64,000 nucleotides of DNA from Axinella damicornis (Eukaryota > Porifera > Demospongiae > Axinellida > Axinellidae): NCBI GenBank assembly GCA_963931865.1, contig OZ007512.1, forward strand, positions 1,458,171 to 1,522,170, given 5' to 3'. Below are positions 42,061 to 52,957 of this stretch, piece after piece (position 1 is the stretch's first letter; every line of letters starts with the position of its first letter). The notes below the pieces were generated by a model. That model saw nothing but the letters and a program-made list of their open reading frames with translations, did not search any database and was not told the DNA's origin. The position numbers were made by a program, and so were the translations under genes.

Positions 42061-44151
42061 ATGTTGAGTCTCGTGATCCTGTTATGGGCCACCGCAGGCC
42101 TTACCTGTCTACTGCAGATTGGACCAACTACAGGCCAATGCAAGTTGTAGATCTACTCTGAAAAACTGCAATTGTATGTCTGTTGTGCTAAGGCTGATAG
42201 TCAGTGTTATGTTCAATGCAAGTTTGTAGAGCAGCTCTGAACAACTGTGTTAGTTGTGCTAAGGATGACAGCCAGTGTCCTGCTAGTATGATGTTCACTT
42301 TGTCGTACTCCCACACAGCCGGTGACCCACCATACTTGGTGTACGTTCTGTACCAGCAAGCTATCAGGGTTGCTGACATCGATGGAAGCAATCTAAGAAC
42401 ATTGCTGGATGGAATTCGCCCGGTACACCTTCAGTATGACTTAAGGTGACAGTGACTTCAATACATACTATTAGCTACTGCAGCATAACATTAAAAGGTC
42501 CCAAGCTTGTTTCCCAGACAATAGTCCCAGATTTTCTGTGCAGACTGCCAATTCTCTCACTCCAAAAGCCGCATTCATAACATTATCACTAAGCCAGTGG
42601 GCTGGAGGACATCGTCACTCAATATGTACCGTAGAATAACATTGCATGGTGTGAATCAGATTTCAAGTGTTACTTATCCTTGTTCGCAACCATATCCCAC
42701 CAGTTTTTGATCACTTGCAGAATCGGCATATATAGAATATAGAATCTATGGTCAGTTTGCTATCTGCCAACCCATCTGTAGCTATGCAAATAGCAACATT
42801 AAAATTTTCATAGAGAAAAAAAATTGGTACCAGGTTATGCATACTGCAAGCAATCAAAAACAGGATTGTGGGAAACTGCATAGGAATGAGGCTATAAGCT
42901 AAGTGATTCATTGCAAATGTAGAAAGTAAAAGGGGATTAGGATTTAGTGATGGCCTGCAGTAGCTACTCCATCTCTGGAGATGCAAAGAAACAAGGGGAA
43001 ATGCTATTACCCATCGTAAGTCTCTTGCTTATTGGCTTTTAGAGTGCTTGAACTGCAGAGCTTTAGGTGACTTTGTAAAAATTAGTACTGGTAGGTGCAA
43101 CGTCCACTGTGCTTCAGGCGAGCCCCACAATGCCATTCTCAACTAGTATATCCATCAGCTGTTATAATGTTCTTATTACAACGCAGGCGGGGATATGTGT
43201 ATTGGACTACTGAAGATAATCCTCATACAATTGAAAGGGCATCTCTGAGTGATGGAGCAGACAGAACTGTTCTTCGCACAGCAAACACGGGGGAAGCCTT
43301 TGGTAGGTGGAATAACTGCTGTTGTAGTACGTGCCGTACTAGTATCATGCTTTAGGCCAGGCAAAGTAGATTTATTGTTTCCCATCAGCGCCCGCGCCTC
43401 TACTTGAGACGACCACATCAACTTTCATTATTGCTTTCTGACTGTGGCAAGCCCCCGTTAACACACTCACGTTTTATATCGTTGGTGGTAGTTGTTCTTC
43501 TGTTTTTCTGTCGTGATCGGTGCCCAGGCTGTTATTCCCTGGACCATATCCAGCATACTGATTATCAGACAGGAAGTTAGAAATTAAATAATGAAATAAT
43601 GAATAATGACCGCCCGCCCACATGTAAATTCAGGAAGTGGCTGATGATAAACAATGAATCACGTTTGCAATGCCTGGCCTTATATACCTCACGCCCACAT
43701 CAGAACATCAGAACAGGTCTGGACTCTGGAGCAAAAGCATTGTTGCACCTCAGTAATTCGCCTGCAAACTATCACAAAACTCTGGCCAAGTTAAGCAACA
43801 GCGCATGCTTGAAGACTGCTGTACAACTCTAGTTACTAGTACGTAGCAGACTGCTTGCTTTTGAGAGTGGCAGATGCTAACCAATGATGTAGTCGTGTTG
43901 CCCCACCCACATGACCCGTTGCATGCATGCATGATTGGGTAATGGGATCAGTGAATGACATGGTATGAATATCTTTTCCATCCTACAGGTGGAATTGGAC
44001 TGGATTGGGTCAATAACCTCCTGCACTACAGTGATAAAACAGTGGACGAGATCGAGGTCCTCGACCTCAATAACAACACTTACCGCACCGTAATAAGTCA
44101 CAACAGTCAAATTCTCTCGCCTCTAGGAATGGCAGTTGACCCTATGAATGA
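42061..44151 (+). pseudogene. YWTD/EGF gene, locus 2: truncated duplicate
   Basis: The signal peptide (MLSLVILLWATAGLTCLLQI) starts at 42061. An exon ending at 42445 encodes NCVSCAKDDSQCPASMMF and YQQAIRVADIDGSNLRTLL. Exons 43187-43302 and 43989-44151 have the same lengths (116 and 163 bp) and phases as in locus 1. The equivalent of locus 1 exon 33377-33765 and the EGF and last exons are missing. The sequence shared with locus 1 ends around 44310 and a foldback transposon begins at 44380. The retained exons are still open, so the loss of the 3' half is the main defect. Confidence 0.75.
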
Positions 44152-45286
44152 GTAAGACGGGACACACGACATAAGTTAACCTGCTGCTGCTTGAGATAAA
44201 GATACAAGTGTTATCGTAGTTAGAGGGAAATATTTGGATATTAACCTGCTTCTGCATGAGATAAGCATACAACTGATAGTTAGAGGGAAGTATGTCAGAG
44301 AATCTTAGCCTCGTTCCTGAAGAGGAAGCAACCTCAAAACAGGGAGTGACTCCTAGTGAGAATTGTTGTGTCGGCTGCCGGTCGCCTAGAAATTGACTTA
44401 AAATTGTAAAAAATCCCATGGGTTACCCATGGGACTGATTTAAGTCACCCTTCCCATGGGTGTCTCATGGGACTGATTTAAGTCACCAGAACCCATGGGA
44501 CACCCATGGGAGCATTTTAAGTCAATATGGTTGACTTAAGTTGCCATGAAGATATACAGTGCATAGTATTACTCATGGTACCATTTTAAGTCAAGTCATT
44601 AAAGAGTATGCTCCCATCGTCTCATATCATTAGAGTAAGTCCCTGCCAATCACCCATTCACATTCTGAGAATGACTTAAAATGGTCCCATGAGTAATAGA
44701 CAACATACTATATATTGTGGGACCATCTTAAGTCAAGTCATTGAAGAGTATGCCCCTGTCGTCTCACACCATCAGAGTAAGTCCCTGCCAATCACCTAGT
44801 CGCGTTTAGAGAATGACTTAAAATGGTCCCATGAGTAACACACTGCTGTGGGACCATCTTAAGTCAAGTCATTTAAGAGTATGCTCCTGTCGTCAATATT
44901 CATCAGTGTCAGTTACTACTGGCCGGTCTAAGTACGCATAAACACAGCAGCCCCACCTCCAGATGATTACAAGTGTTGCAACCCCGCCTCCAGAGTATTG
45001 CCGTGCAGCCCCACCTCTAGACGATTGCAGTGCTACAGCCTAGCCTCGGGTATTGAAGTGCAATATTTTGTTCCAGTTCTGTAGTATCTTGTAATTACTT
45101 CCGTTTGTGGTTAATTACTTAGAGTATATATTGCGTGTTTCTGTTGGTCGTTTCAGTCGGTTCTATTGTACATTCCATTCTATGTCAAGAACGTTTGCTC
45201 CATTAATACTTCCGAAGTCACGACAAGTTCAATTACACCTATCTCACATTTTTAGTTATAAACCACACAATGATGACAGTGACTTC

Positions 45287-45620
45287 AGAGGACAGGTAAA
45301 GTATAATCATGTGTGCATGGTAGTTACTACGATTACGTATGCACTTTTGGATTCAGGATCAACGAAACAGTCACATACGTTGATCCTAAAACATAATGTA
45401 ATCGTAGTAAACTACCATGCACACATGATTATACTTTACCTGTCCTCAGTTCGCCCTATTATAATAATTTCATCTCAACTGCCTTTCCAAAGAGTGTCAT
45501 GTTTGGAGGTTTGTACACAACGGTTACTGCATTGTCAGCCCTAAAACATCACAATAATATTAATTGTAACCATTGTACAAACCTCCAAACACGACACTCT
45601 TTGGAAAGGCAGTTGAGATG
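45287..45620. repeat. Two long palindromes inside the foldback element
   Basis: 45287-45449 and 45479-45618 are each near-perfect inverted repeats with arms of about 60 bp. Arms include ggacaggtaaagtataatca and ctttccaaagagtgtcatgt with their inverses. The first left arm can encode TYALLDSGST, a weak match to a retroelement aspartic-protease site. They may be an inverted duplication of a retroelement fragment. Confidence 0.6.
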
Positions 45621-45764
45621 AAATTCAAAGTGGCATCTGGAAAGACAGAGTGGTTCAAGGGTCAGATTACTAAGTATGATGGGCTGACTACAGGTTAATT
45701 GAACTGGTATATACTATGAAGAGAATTTCAAACCATAATTACCAACCATCATCCTCCCTCACCA

Positions 45765-46090
45765 TTCCATCAAACTTCAAAGAGCATCCACCTGCTGGCT
45801 ATTATCTGGTTCAGAACCGAATAATAGCTAGCAGATGGATGCTGTTTCAAGCTTGATGGAATTGCGAGGGGGGATGATGGATTCCATCAAACTTCAAAGA
45901 GCATATCCACCTGCTGGCTATTATCCGGTTCAGAACCAAATAATAGCTAACAGATGGATGCTGTTTCAAGCTTGATGGAATTGCGAGGGGGGATGATGGA
46001 TTCCATCAAACTTCAAAGAGCATATCCACCTGCTGGCTATTATCCGGTTCAGAACCAAATAATAGCTAACAGATGGATGCTCTTGAACCT
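45765..46090. repeat. ~120-bp tandem repeat, three copies
   Basis: Units begin ccatcaaacttcaaagagca and contain the inner dyad ctgctggctattat...ataatagctaacag, ending in ttgcgaggggggatgatgga. Units 2 and 3 are almost identical. Confidence 0.8.
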
Positions 46091-47174
46091 TGACTGAAAC
46101 TGGAGTAACCATTCAGGGGTTGTTTCAACTAAATATCTTTTGTACTGTGAGGTTTGTTTGATATTATAACTGTATACGAGCATCATTGTTATCCTCTTCC
46201 ATCAATATAATGAGCATTAGTGTGTGCATGAGGAAGCACCACTGCATTTCATGATTTGATTGTCGACAGTCACATATATCAATGCCTAGAAGTCATGATT
46301 TAGTTACATCTTTATTACATCTCCATTGCCTTTGTAATCAACACTGTACAAATTAGTGACTTATAATGTTCTTGCTAATTCAATCATCACATTTTTGATT
46401 GAATATGCATATGATTATCATTATTGCTCTGGTAATACTGTTCTCATGACCATTCTAGTGACTGGGTAATTGGCAGGGACTTACTCTGATGATGTGAGAC
46501 GACGGGGGCATACTCTTTAATGATTTGACTTAAGATGGTCCCACAACATAGTATGCTGTCTATTACTCATGGGACCATTTTAAGTCATTCTTTAAACGCG
46601 AATGGGTAATTGGCAGGGACTTACTCTGATGATGTGAGACAACAGGGGCATACTCCTTAATGATTTGACTTAAGATGGTCCCACAACATAGTATGTTGTC
46701 TATTACTCATGGGACCATTTTAAGTCATTCTCTGAACGTGAATGGGTAATTGGCAGGGACTAACTCTGATGATGTGAGACAACAGGGGCTTACTCTTTCA
46801 TGACTTGACTTAAAATGGTCCCATGAGTAATACTATGCACTGTAATCTTCACAGCAACTTAAGTCAACCATAGTGACTTAAAATGCTCCCATGGGTGTCC
46901 CATGGGTTCTGGTGACTTAAATCAGTCCCATGAGACACCCATCCGGGAAGGGTGACTTAAATCAGTCCCATGGGTAACCCATGGGATTTTTTACACTTTT
47001 AAGTCAGTTGCTGCACAACCCGGCTGCCAGCCACTGATAGTTGAAACTTTGTTTGCCAGAAGTGGCTACATTGATATTGCACTAGCTATAATGTCAGTGC
47101 ACAGCGCTATCAAACCCTAACAGTCCCTTCATCTGTACATGCAGTTCTCCTTGATGAGGTACATGACTACCACG

Positions 47175-47845
47175 CAGTGGCGGATCTAAGGTAGGGCCTG
47201 GTAGGGCCTAGGCCCTACCAACTGGTGCAAGTGCCCTACCAACTGGAGCCCTACCATCCGGCTTTCTCACTTACTGGAGCTACACAACCGCCAGTGTAAC
47301 AGTGCTGTACGTACGTAGCTTCATTCGAGCAACCGCCAGGCTCGAGTCTCTTCGTCTACTGAGTACGTGTCTAACAAACCACGCCTACCCAAGTACATGT
47401 CTCGTTCCCAGACGTGGAAGCGTGATCTCGTCCCCAGACACATCAGCCTTCTTCTTCTTCTTCTAGGAGAGTATCCCGAATTGGGCTATTGCTGTTGCGA
47501 GTGCAGTAGGAGTTCGTTCCTGCAGTTCCGTAGTTGAGCAATATTCAATGATCAAAATTTGGGTGGCCACGTGGCACGATTATGGCTAAGCGCGGAGTGT
47601 GACGAGTGTCCAGCCTAATTTGTTTTCGTGCCCGGTCTCTGCAGCATCTATCCTCGTACATATGGAACTTGAAGTGCAAAGCACGTAGGTGCCACGAGAG
47701 TCCATCCTGATAACTGAAAAGTTAAGGTGAAAAATTTTTTCCGCGCTTCGCGCCGACTGATCGGCGCTACGCGCCTCTATGCACTGCCTTCGGCAGCGTG
47801 CATAAACAGTGCCCTACCAATTCAATATTTCTGGCTACGCCACTG
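47175..47845. mobile_element. hAT-like non-autonomous element with perfect 8-bp target duplication
   Basis: It begins CAGTGGCGGATC and ends GGCTACGCCACTG. The octamer ctaccacg is present at 47167-47174 and 47846-47853. The interior shares blocks with the element at 2373-2841 and with the relic at 61369-61634 (inverted). No transposase. CAGxG termini with an 8-bp duplication are the hallmark of hAT. Confidence 0.8.
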
Positions 47846-47853
47846 CTACCACG

Positions 47854-48411
47854 CATGCATGCGATTGAGGGTTGACACTAGGCCCTGGCACAAATTGTTC
47901 AGCATTTTGGGGGGAAATGTGTAGGCTCAAGCAATCAAGAAATAATTATAGGCAGCTCTGTTGGGAAATTTTGGTAATACTTCAAACTTGGGAGTAATAT
48001 TGAGTAAGAATTCTAGTGATCGTGTTGAAGCATTTGGCAAGCTAATATTGCTTGTGCATCCATCATCTGCTGCGGCAGAAAGTGTATGTAATTAGCCAAG
48101 AATCTGCCATGGAAGATTCTATCAAACAATGATGGACACATACAAAATTAATGGCTAAAGCTCTACTATGCAAACTTATAATGGGATGAAGGTCTGATCT
48201 ATAATAGTGTTCCATTCTTCTAAATAAATAAATAAACCATAACACAACAAAACTCCCTCTAGCTCCACAATATGACCGCTCCTACACTCCTTGATATATA
48301 ATGCTGCGGTCATAGAGCAAGCAAACAGGCAAACAATATACAGAAACAGCTAATAAACAATGTAGCTTACTAAAAGGAAAGTGTCCTAGCATATATAGAC
48401 ATAAAGTAAAC
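47854..48411. other. Spacer downstream of the thiaminase-like gene
   Basis: No gene or repeat recognised. Confidence 0.4.
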
Positions 48412-49722
48412 TTAAAGTTCTTCCTTCAACTTAGTGCTAGTTTCACCTTCAATTTTTATGCATTTCTCTGACAAGACTTTCTCCATTTTCTCCTTCTGCC
48501 AAGGGGAAAGAGAAGGTGCAGGTGCTGCTGTTTTCAGTGACCAGAGAAGGTCTTGATAGACTGAATTGTACTTCAGGTCGCCCATTGAATAGAGTTCTTC
48601 CCGGGCCTGGAGGAGGTATCGATTTTGGGGCGGATCGAGATCTAGTCCCATTGAAATTGCATAGCGTACTTGATACCCTAGAAAGTAATTGATGAAGGCT
48701 CTAATTGCATTTCTCCTTTCCTCATCAGCTTCATCCCAACGCGCCTTGTTAACGACGAGAGCATCCGTAAATTGAAGAAGATGGTTCACTGGTCCCAATG
48801 GTCCGGATATAGCCGTATATGGAACAATCTCTGAATTAGCTAATTCAGCAACCTTCTCTGAGAAACCAAAGAGGAATGCAGTTTTTCCATCCTTTATGTC
48901 TTCGTATACATTACTACTACTTTGTACATAGCTGCCAGGAAATTCATAGTAACATTTGTTGGGCTCGGCGATCTCTTTTTGGTTGTTACATTGACTGACA
49001 TACCAGCTCAAATGTTCACACACATCTCCGTCTACTATTTCCAACTGGGTGACATCATATACAGCTTTTTCAACAGAACATTTTCCGTGGACATCAATGT
49101 AGCCATCCAGGTAGAGAAACGGTAGGTACCAACCATCAGCATCATTCATCTTTCCACCAAGTATTCTATGGTAATGACTGTCTGGGTTCGCTACTATACT
49201 GTTTTTGCAGGTTTCTGTTCTCTCGTGGAAGTCTTCATAATTTTTTCGAGCTTCCCGTAGTGGACAGACATCATCGGAGCCTGGTGGAGTCAGGCCCATC
49301 AGGAAGTTACCACAAACTAGTGTTGGATAAGCATAAACACCTCCATTCATCAAGACTGCATCTACCGCAGCTGGAAGGGTGTCATCGGGTAGTGCAGGGA
49401 GACGATACGATAAATCAAGCACAAGTTTCTTTACAACAAGTTGTCCCAAAGTGGCTGTGTCTATTTCAATGAGATCGAAATTATCAGCGGTGAGGTATTC
49501 CTCCAAGGGTCCATAGGGAGAATACTGACTGGGATCTGTGATAGCTTCAACATTGTTGCCGTCGCTCTCTTCTGCGAACCCATCCTGGATCATGTTTTTG
49601 TACGATTTTAGACCGTCATTTCCCAGATCAGGAATAGCATTGTAGAGACCTACTTTCAGATCAGTGGCCAACGTGAGACAGAGAAACTGCATCACAACCA
49701 AGACTGCAAGAAACTTGGCCAT
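48412..49722 (-). CDS. Secreted thiaminase I-like protein (periplasmic-binding-protein fold), intronless, 436 aa
   Basis: Thiaminase I cleaves thiamine by base exchange using an active-site Cys. The pattern here matches it: an N-terminal LKVGLYNAIPDL strand, AYPTLVCGNFLMGL (bacterial enzymes have the nucleophilic Cys in a P.xLCTNLL context), TAFLFGFSEKVAEL, and LLQFTDALVVN near the C-terminal lobe. Length is close to the ~400-residue bacterial enzyme. The start at 49722 gives a clean signal peptide (MAKFLAVLVVMQFLCLTLAT). The open frame extends upstream to 49896, but that stretch contains the TATA box and so is not translated. Extra Cys residues (for example CEHLSWYVSQC) suggest disulfides in a secreted enzyme. 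The lack of introns, unlike its neighbours, is compatible with acquisition from bacteria or with retroposition. A thiamine- or pyrimidine-binding protein without enzyme activity is the alternative. Confidence 0.7.
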   Translation of the reverse strand: MAKFLAVLVVMQFLCLTLATDLKVGLYNAIPDLGNDGLKSYKNMIQDGFAEESDGNNVEAITDPSQYSPYGPLEEYLTADNFDLIEIDTATLGQLVVKKLVLDLSYRLPALPDDTLPAAVDAVLMNGGVYAYPTLVCGNFLMGLTPPGSDDVCPLREARKNYEDFHERTETCKNSIVANPDSHYHRILGGKMNDADGWYLPFLYLDGYIDVHGKCSVEKAVYDVTQLEIVDGDVCEHLSWYVSQCNNQKEIAEPNKCYYEFPGSYVQSSSNVYEDIKDGKTAFLFGFSEKVAELANSEIVPYTAISGPLGPVNHLLQFTDALVVNKARWDEADEERRNAIRAFINYFLGYQVRYAISMGLDLDPPQNRYLLQAREELYSMGDLKYNSVYQDLLWSLKTAAPAPSLSPWQKEKMEKVLSEKCIKIEGETSTKLKEEL

Positions 49723-49866
49723 GGCTTGTTGTTCACACTTTGCAGCGCAGGTACCGTACGGATAACCACCTCGCAGCAAGAACTTTGCACGCGGAATGCT
49801 TGGAGAACCCCACAATTCTGCAGCGGCAGATCCAGGATTTGGCTGATCAATGATCAGCCCGCGAAA

Positions 49867-49872
49867 TTTATA
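49867..49872 (-). promoter_or_regulatory. TATA box of the thiaminase-like gene
   Basis: TATAAA on the minus strand (gagTATAAAtttcg), 145 bp upstream of the chosen ATG. Transcription should start near 49840, so the ATG at 49896 cannot be used. Confidence 0.55.
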
Positions 49873-49933
49873 CTCCTCGGAAATTTCTATAGCCATCCGG
49901 TATGCGACATAGCGCGATATCCATAAGATTACC

Positions 49934-50010
49934 TAACCTCGTTCCCAGGCTCCTCCCCAGCTTTTTGTCGCATACTGTACAAAAAACGGCGAGAGAGCTA
50001 GAGCCTGGAA
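49934..50010. repeat. Partial foldback MITE (GCCTCGTTCCCAGGC family)
   Basis: The left arm taacctcgttcccaggctcc and cagctttttgtcgcatactg are present; the right arm is mostly lost (ends gagcctggaag). Confidence 0.55.
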
Positions 50011-50624
50011 GATTTGATCACGTGCGCGATGACGTACTATGCGTGGTTTTATGCGTAGTTTTGGTAATTGCCCACGCATTCGTTAACCGTTGTCAGTTCA
50101 GTCGTGCTGGGGGACTGTCTCAGCGCTGAATGCCGCTCAGCATGACAGCGAGGAGTCCTTGGAAGGCCACAACAAACAACTGTGAGTCCTGTGGCCACAG
50201 TTCCCATCCTTGGCAAGCGGAATTAGTTAACTTGCCATGCCAAGCTTCGATCTGAACCCCCACAAACCAGAGGCATAATACGCTATTCTCATTACTGTCT
50301 GCTCTGCAAAAACACAAGTGTTGCTTTGATCCTATTCTCATTACCTGAGTTGCAGCTATATATGTGTTACAGTGACCCCACTGAGACTCAGATGTGTAAC
50401 TAGAGAAGTCCAGGTAGTATCTTGGGAGGAAGAGCTGCTTTAGATCTACCTAATTACTACAGGAGTGTCACACACATCCCGTATATGTACCGCAACAGAC
50501 TTGTGCCTATATCACTGAACCGCAGAATACTCACATGTAAGTATAGTTAATTGCTTTTTTGTTATGCTAGTAAGATGACCTATAGGTGATACTCCTGTAT
50601 AATAGATCCAAGGCTGCATTTTAA

Positions 50625-50815
50625 CCTGAGACTTCTTACATAAGTTAAGATTGTCTTTCAATGGGATCATGCATTGATAACTGCAAGTGTGGTAACCGTA
50701 ATAGGGTCAAAACAATGACACTGCAAAACCACAAATGTTGTTCATCTTACTAGCAGAACAAAAAAAAAGCAATTACCTCTTGTGTTTTTGCAGAGTACCA
50801 TTCTGTGTAATATAG
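50625..50815. repeat. Segment duplicated at 52131-52303
   Basis: The two copies are almost identical from aagttaagattgtctttcaa to gagtaccattctgtgtaat, including a run of A before gcaattacctcttgtg. Confidence 0.85.
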
Positions 50816-50866
50816 TTGTACTAATTCCACCAATGTGTTGGCTTGTTACCATTATGAAAGCTTATA

Positions 50867-51736
50867 TAGCGTAGATTACAATATTTCGACCAGTACGTAT
50901 GATCCACGTTGATTCGACCACTGGCATCTATTGTCGATCTGTCCGTATACGGAGATATACGAACGTACACGGGAGTTTACGGAACTTCATTTGTGGGCAA
51001 CGTGGAAGTAAACAACGACATGCAGCCATGGGAAAGCGCGAAAAAGGAAAAGGAGGGCTCCTGAGGACGAACGGAAAACCAACCGCCCGAAGAAGTATAA
51101 AAAGTGGTCCGAAGAATCCATGAGAGGGGCAGTGAAATGCGTTATGAATGGCAGAATGGGTGTAAATCGTGCTGCTGTGCCCAGAACCACACTCAAGGAT
51201 AGGATTGCTGGAAGAGTTGTTCATGGAACCCCATCAGGCCCTCAGCCCTACCTGACCCCGGAAGAAGTCACTGAATCCTCATGACATTTACAGTTAGCTA
51301 TACGTTATCTTCACACTGAGATTCATTTCATCACAATTGCTTGCCGTGTACAATTGAAATGTGGTCTCCATTTTTTCTGTGCATGCAGTTATATGCTGTG
51401 TGGGTGCATGGAAAGCATTAATGCATGCACTGTTGGGATGTGGAGATGGTAGTTGGTCTTCAAAGATTAATGTGTCCTCATCCGGTCGAAAATTAGTCTG
51501 CAGGAAAGGATAGCAAAACGATTTTATGTACCTTCGGTCGATTATTGAGTGCAGCTATTGTGTCACCTACCTAGACATAACAAACCGCCCATAAGGGGCT
51601 TTCCCCTGGAAGTCAATTATCTAATACAGTAGTGCCAGCAGTGCAAAACAAATTTCGATCGGTGATCCTGGAGTGTTCAACGGCCAAGATATGAGGTCAT
51701 CAACAGTAAGTGGTCGAATAATGGTAATCTACGCTA
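50867..51736. mobile_element. Deleted pogo/Tigger-like element with TA target site and paralogous empty site
   Basis: The inverted ends are TAGCGTAGATTACAATATTT and, inverted on the right, TAGCGTAGATTACCATTATT, both followed by CGACCA. TA lies at both borders. The paralogous segment at 56545-56620 reads aagcttataTAatgtggca...gagggttattttaacc without the insert, matching the two flanks here. Inside is a psq-type DNA-binding segment (51030-51283). This combination fits the Tc1/mariner pogo group. Confidence 0.75.
51030..51283 (+). pseudogene. psq-type helix-turn-helix fragment of the pogo-like transposase
   Basis: The frame contains RPKKYKKWSEESMRGAVKCV, NGRMGVNRAA, VPRTTLKDRIAGRV and GPQPYLTPEE. 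This is the usual N-terminal DNA-binding helix-turn-helix of pogo/Jerky-type transposases. A few residues normally found before VPRTTLKDR are missing. The frame ends in TGA right after the domain, and the catalytic domain is absent. Confidence 0.7.
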
Positions 51737-52950
51737 ATATGGCAAAGAGAAAAGGGTTATTTTAACCAGGCTCTGGTCACCTCAGTTGTGCCTCCTCTAC
51801 TATGGACCTGGTGATCAAGGAATGAACACACATGCAAGTGCAGCCTACTTTCATCCTATTAGTAGCTATCAGATAGGAAAACCAAGTAGGCCTGTTGAGG
51901 TAACCTACGTCAAGTTTCTTATAAGTATAGGATTACGTGTATTCAGCTGCACTTCCAAATATTCAAGCAGATCATTTTACACTGCCTGACCACCATAGGT
52001 TCTCCAACAGACACACAGACGGGTAAACAAATGTTAGGCTACACAACATTTGTGGCTGTGGGCACATTCTTTGACCACCACAGTGGAGGAGGCACTGAGA
52101 TGCAACTATGGTGACCAGAGTCTGGTTAGCTTAAAGTTAAGATTGTCTTTCAATGGGATCATGCATTGATAACTGCAAGTGTGGTAACCGTAATAGGGTC
52201 AAAACAATGACACTGCAAAACCACAAATGTTGTTCATCTTACTAGCAGAACAAAAAAAAAGCAATTACCTCTTGTGTTTTTGCAGAGTACCATTCTGTGT
52301 AATGTGTGTTCTTTATGCAAAAACTCTTGGGTTGATAGCAACACTAACATCCAAAGCATGATATATACTGCTAAGCACATCACCCATATAGACAGTACTA
52401 TTGTAACATTAGGTGAGAAGTCAGAATGTGTGGTGAGAATATTATGTGTAATGTAGGTAAGCAACCTCGAACTAGGTTCAAGTCCAGATTGAAGCATACT
52501 TCTTTATCTTCCCCAATGTGATTGGAATGAGCTGCATGTAACCACTAAAGTCACAAAATTGCATTCAAGATACTCACTGCATGTAAGGTGGGTCGAGTTG
52601 ACCACAGCAAGAATTTCGCGCGCCGTGCGTATCTATGGAAACGATTGCACACGGCACTAAATGTCATCTGATTGCGGTTGGTTTATTACGTTCAGAATGC
52701 CATGAATACTGATTTTGTGTTTTATTGGACTGCATATGGCATCCATCTTCAAGCGATTACAAAGCGCTAGCGATCTAGCATTAGACGCCGATGTCCGAGG
52801 TGCCCTGCCTGCTGTACAGACGAGTTTGTTCGTTGGAAACGGTCAAACGACCCCATGAGAATAGTGGGGCATGGTCACTTGTCCCGTGACTTTCAGGCCT
52901 TTGCTCCTATATTGTTATATAGCCAATAGAATTGAAGCTTTGAAAACCAC
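51737..52950. repeat. Duplicated segments (51740-52130 = 56585-57000) and unassigned spacer
   Basis: 51760-52130 matches 56600-57000 (ggctctggtcacctcagttg, ggaatgaacacacatgcaag, cactgagatgcaactatggt). 52131-52303 matches 50640-50815. 52304-52950 holds no recognised gene; a 40-codon plus ORF from an ATG at 52736 has no support. Confidence 0.65.
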
Positions 52951-52957
52951 TAGCTCA

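Larger units (their letters stand above)
44380..47020. mobile_element. Long-TIR foldback DNA transposon (2.64 kb) with 8-bp target duplication
   Basis: The outer ends start GGTYG and carry TGACTTAAAA...TGTAAAAAATCCCATGG in inverse orientation. The arms, of several hundred bp each, contain repeated motifs gacttaaatcagtcccatgg and gacttaagatggtcccac. The octamer cggctgcc lies immediately outside both ends (44372-44379 and 47021-47028), which fits an 8-bp target duplication. No complete transposase is visible in the middle (45050-46400). Superfamily not assigned; 8 bp would be compatible with hAT-type or similar elements. Confidence 0.7.

Noticed and set aside
45107..45544. 145-codon plus ORF as a transposase of the foldback element
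   Set aside because: Most of it runs through the palindromes; only a weak protease-like motif, no DDE or RT signature.
46480..46510. Second hammerhead candidate (contains ctgatga)
   Set aside because: No GAAA core or pairing stem II follows.
52736..52858. 40-codon ORF starting MASIFKRLQSASDL
   Set aside because: No domain, no convincing splice donor, no conservation evidence visible.
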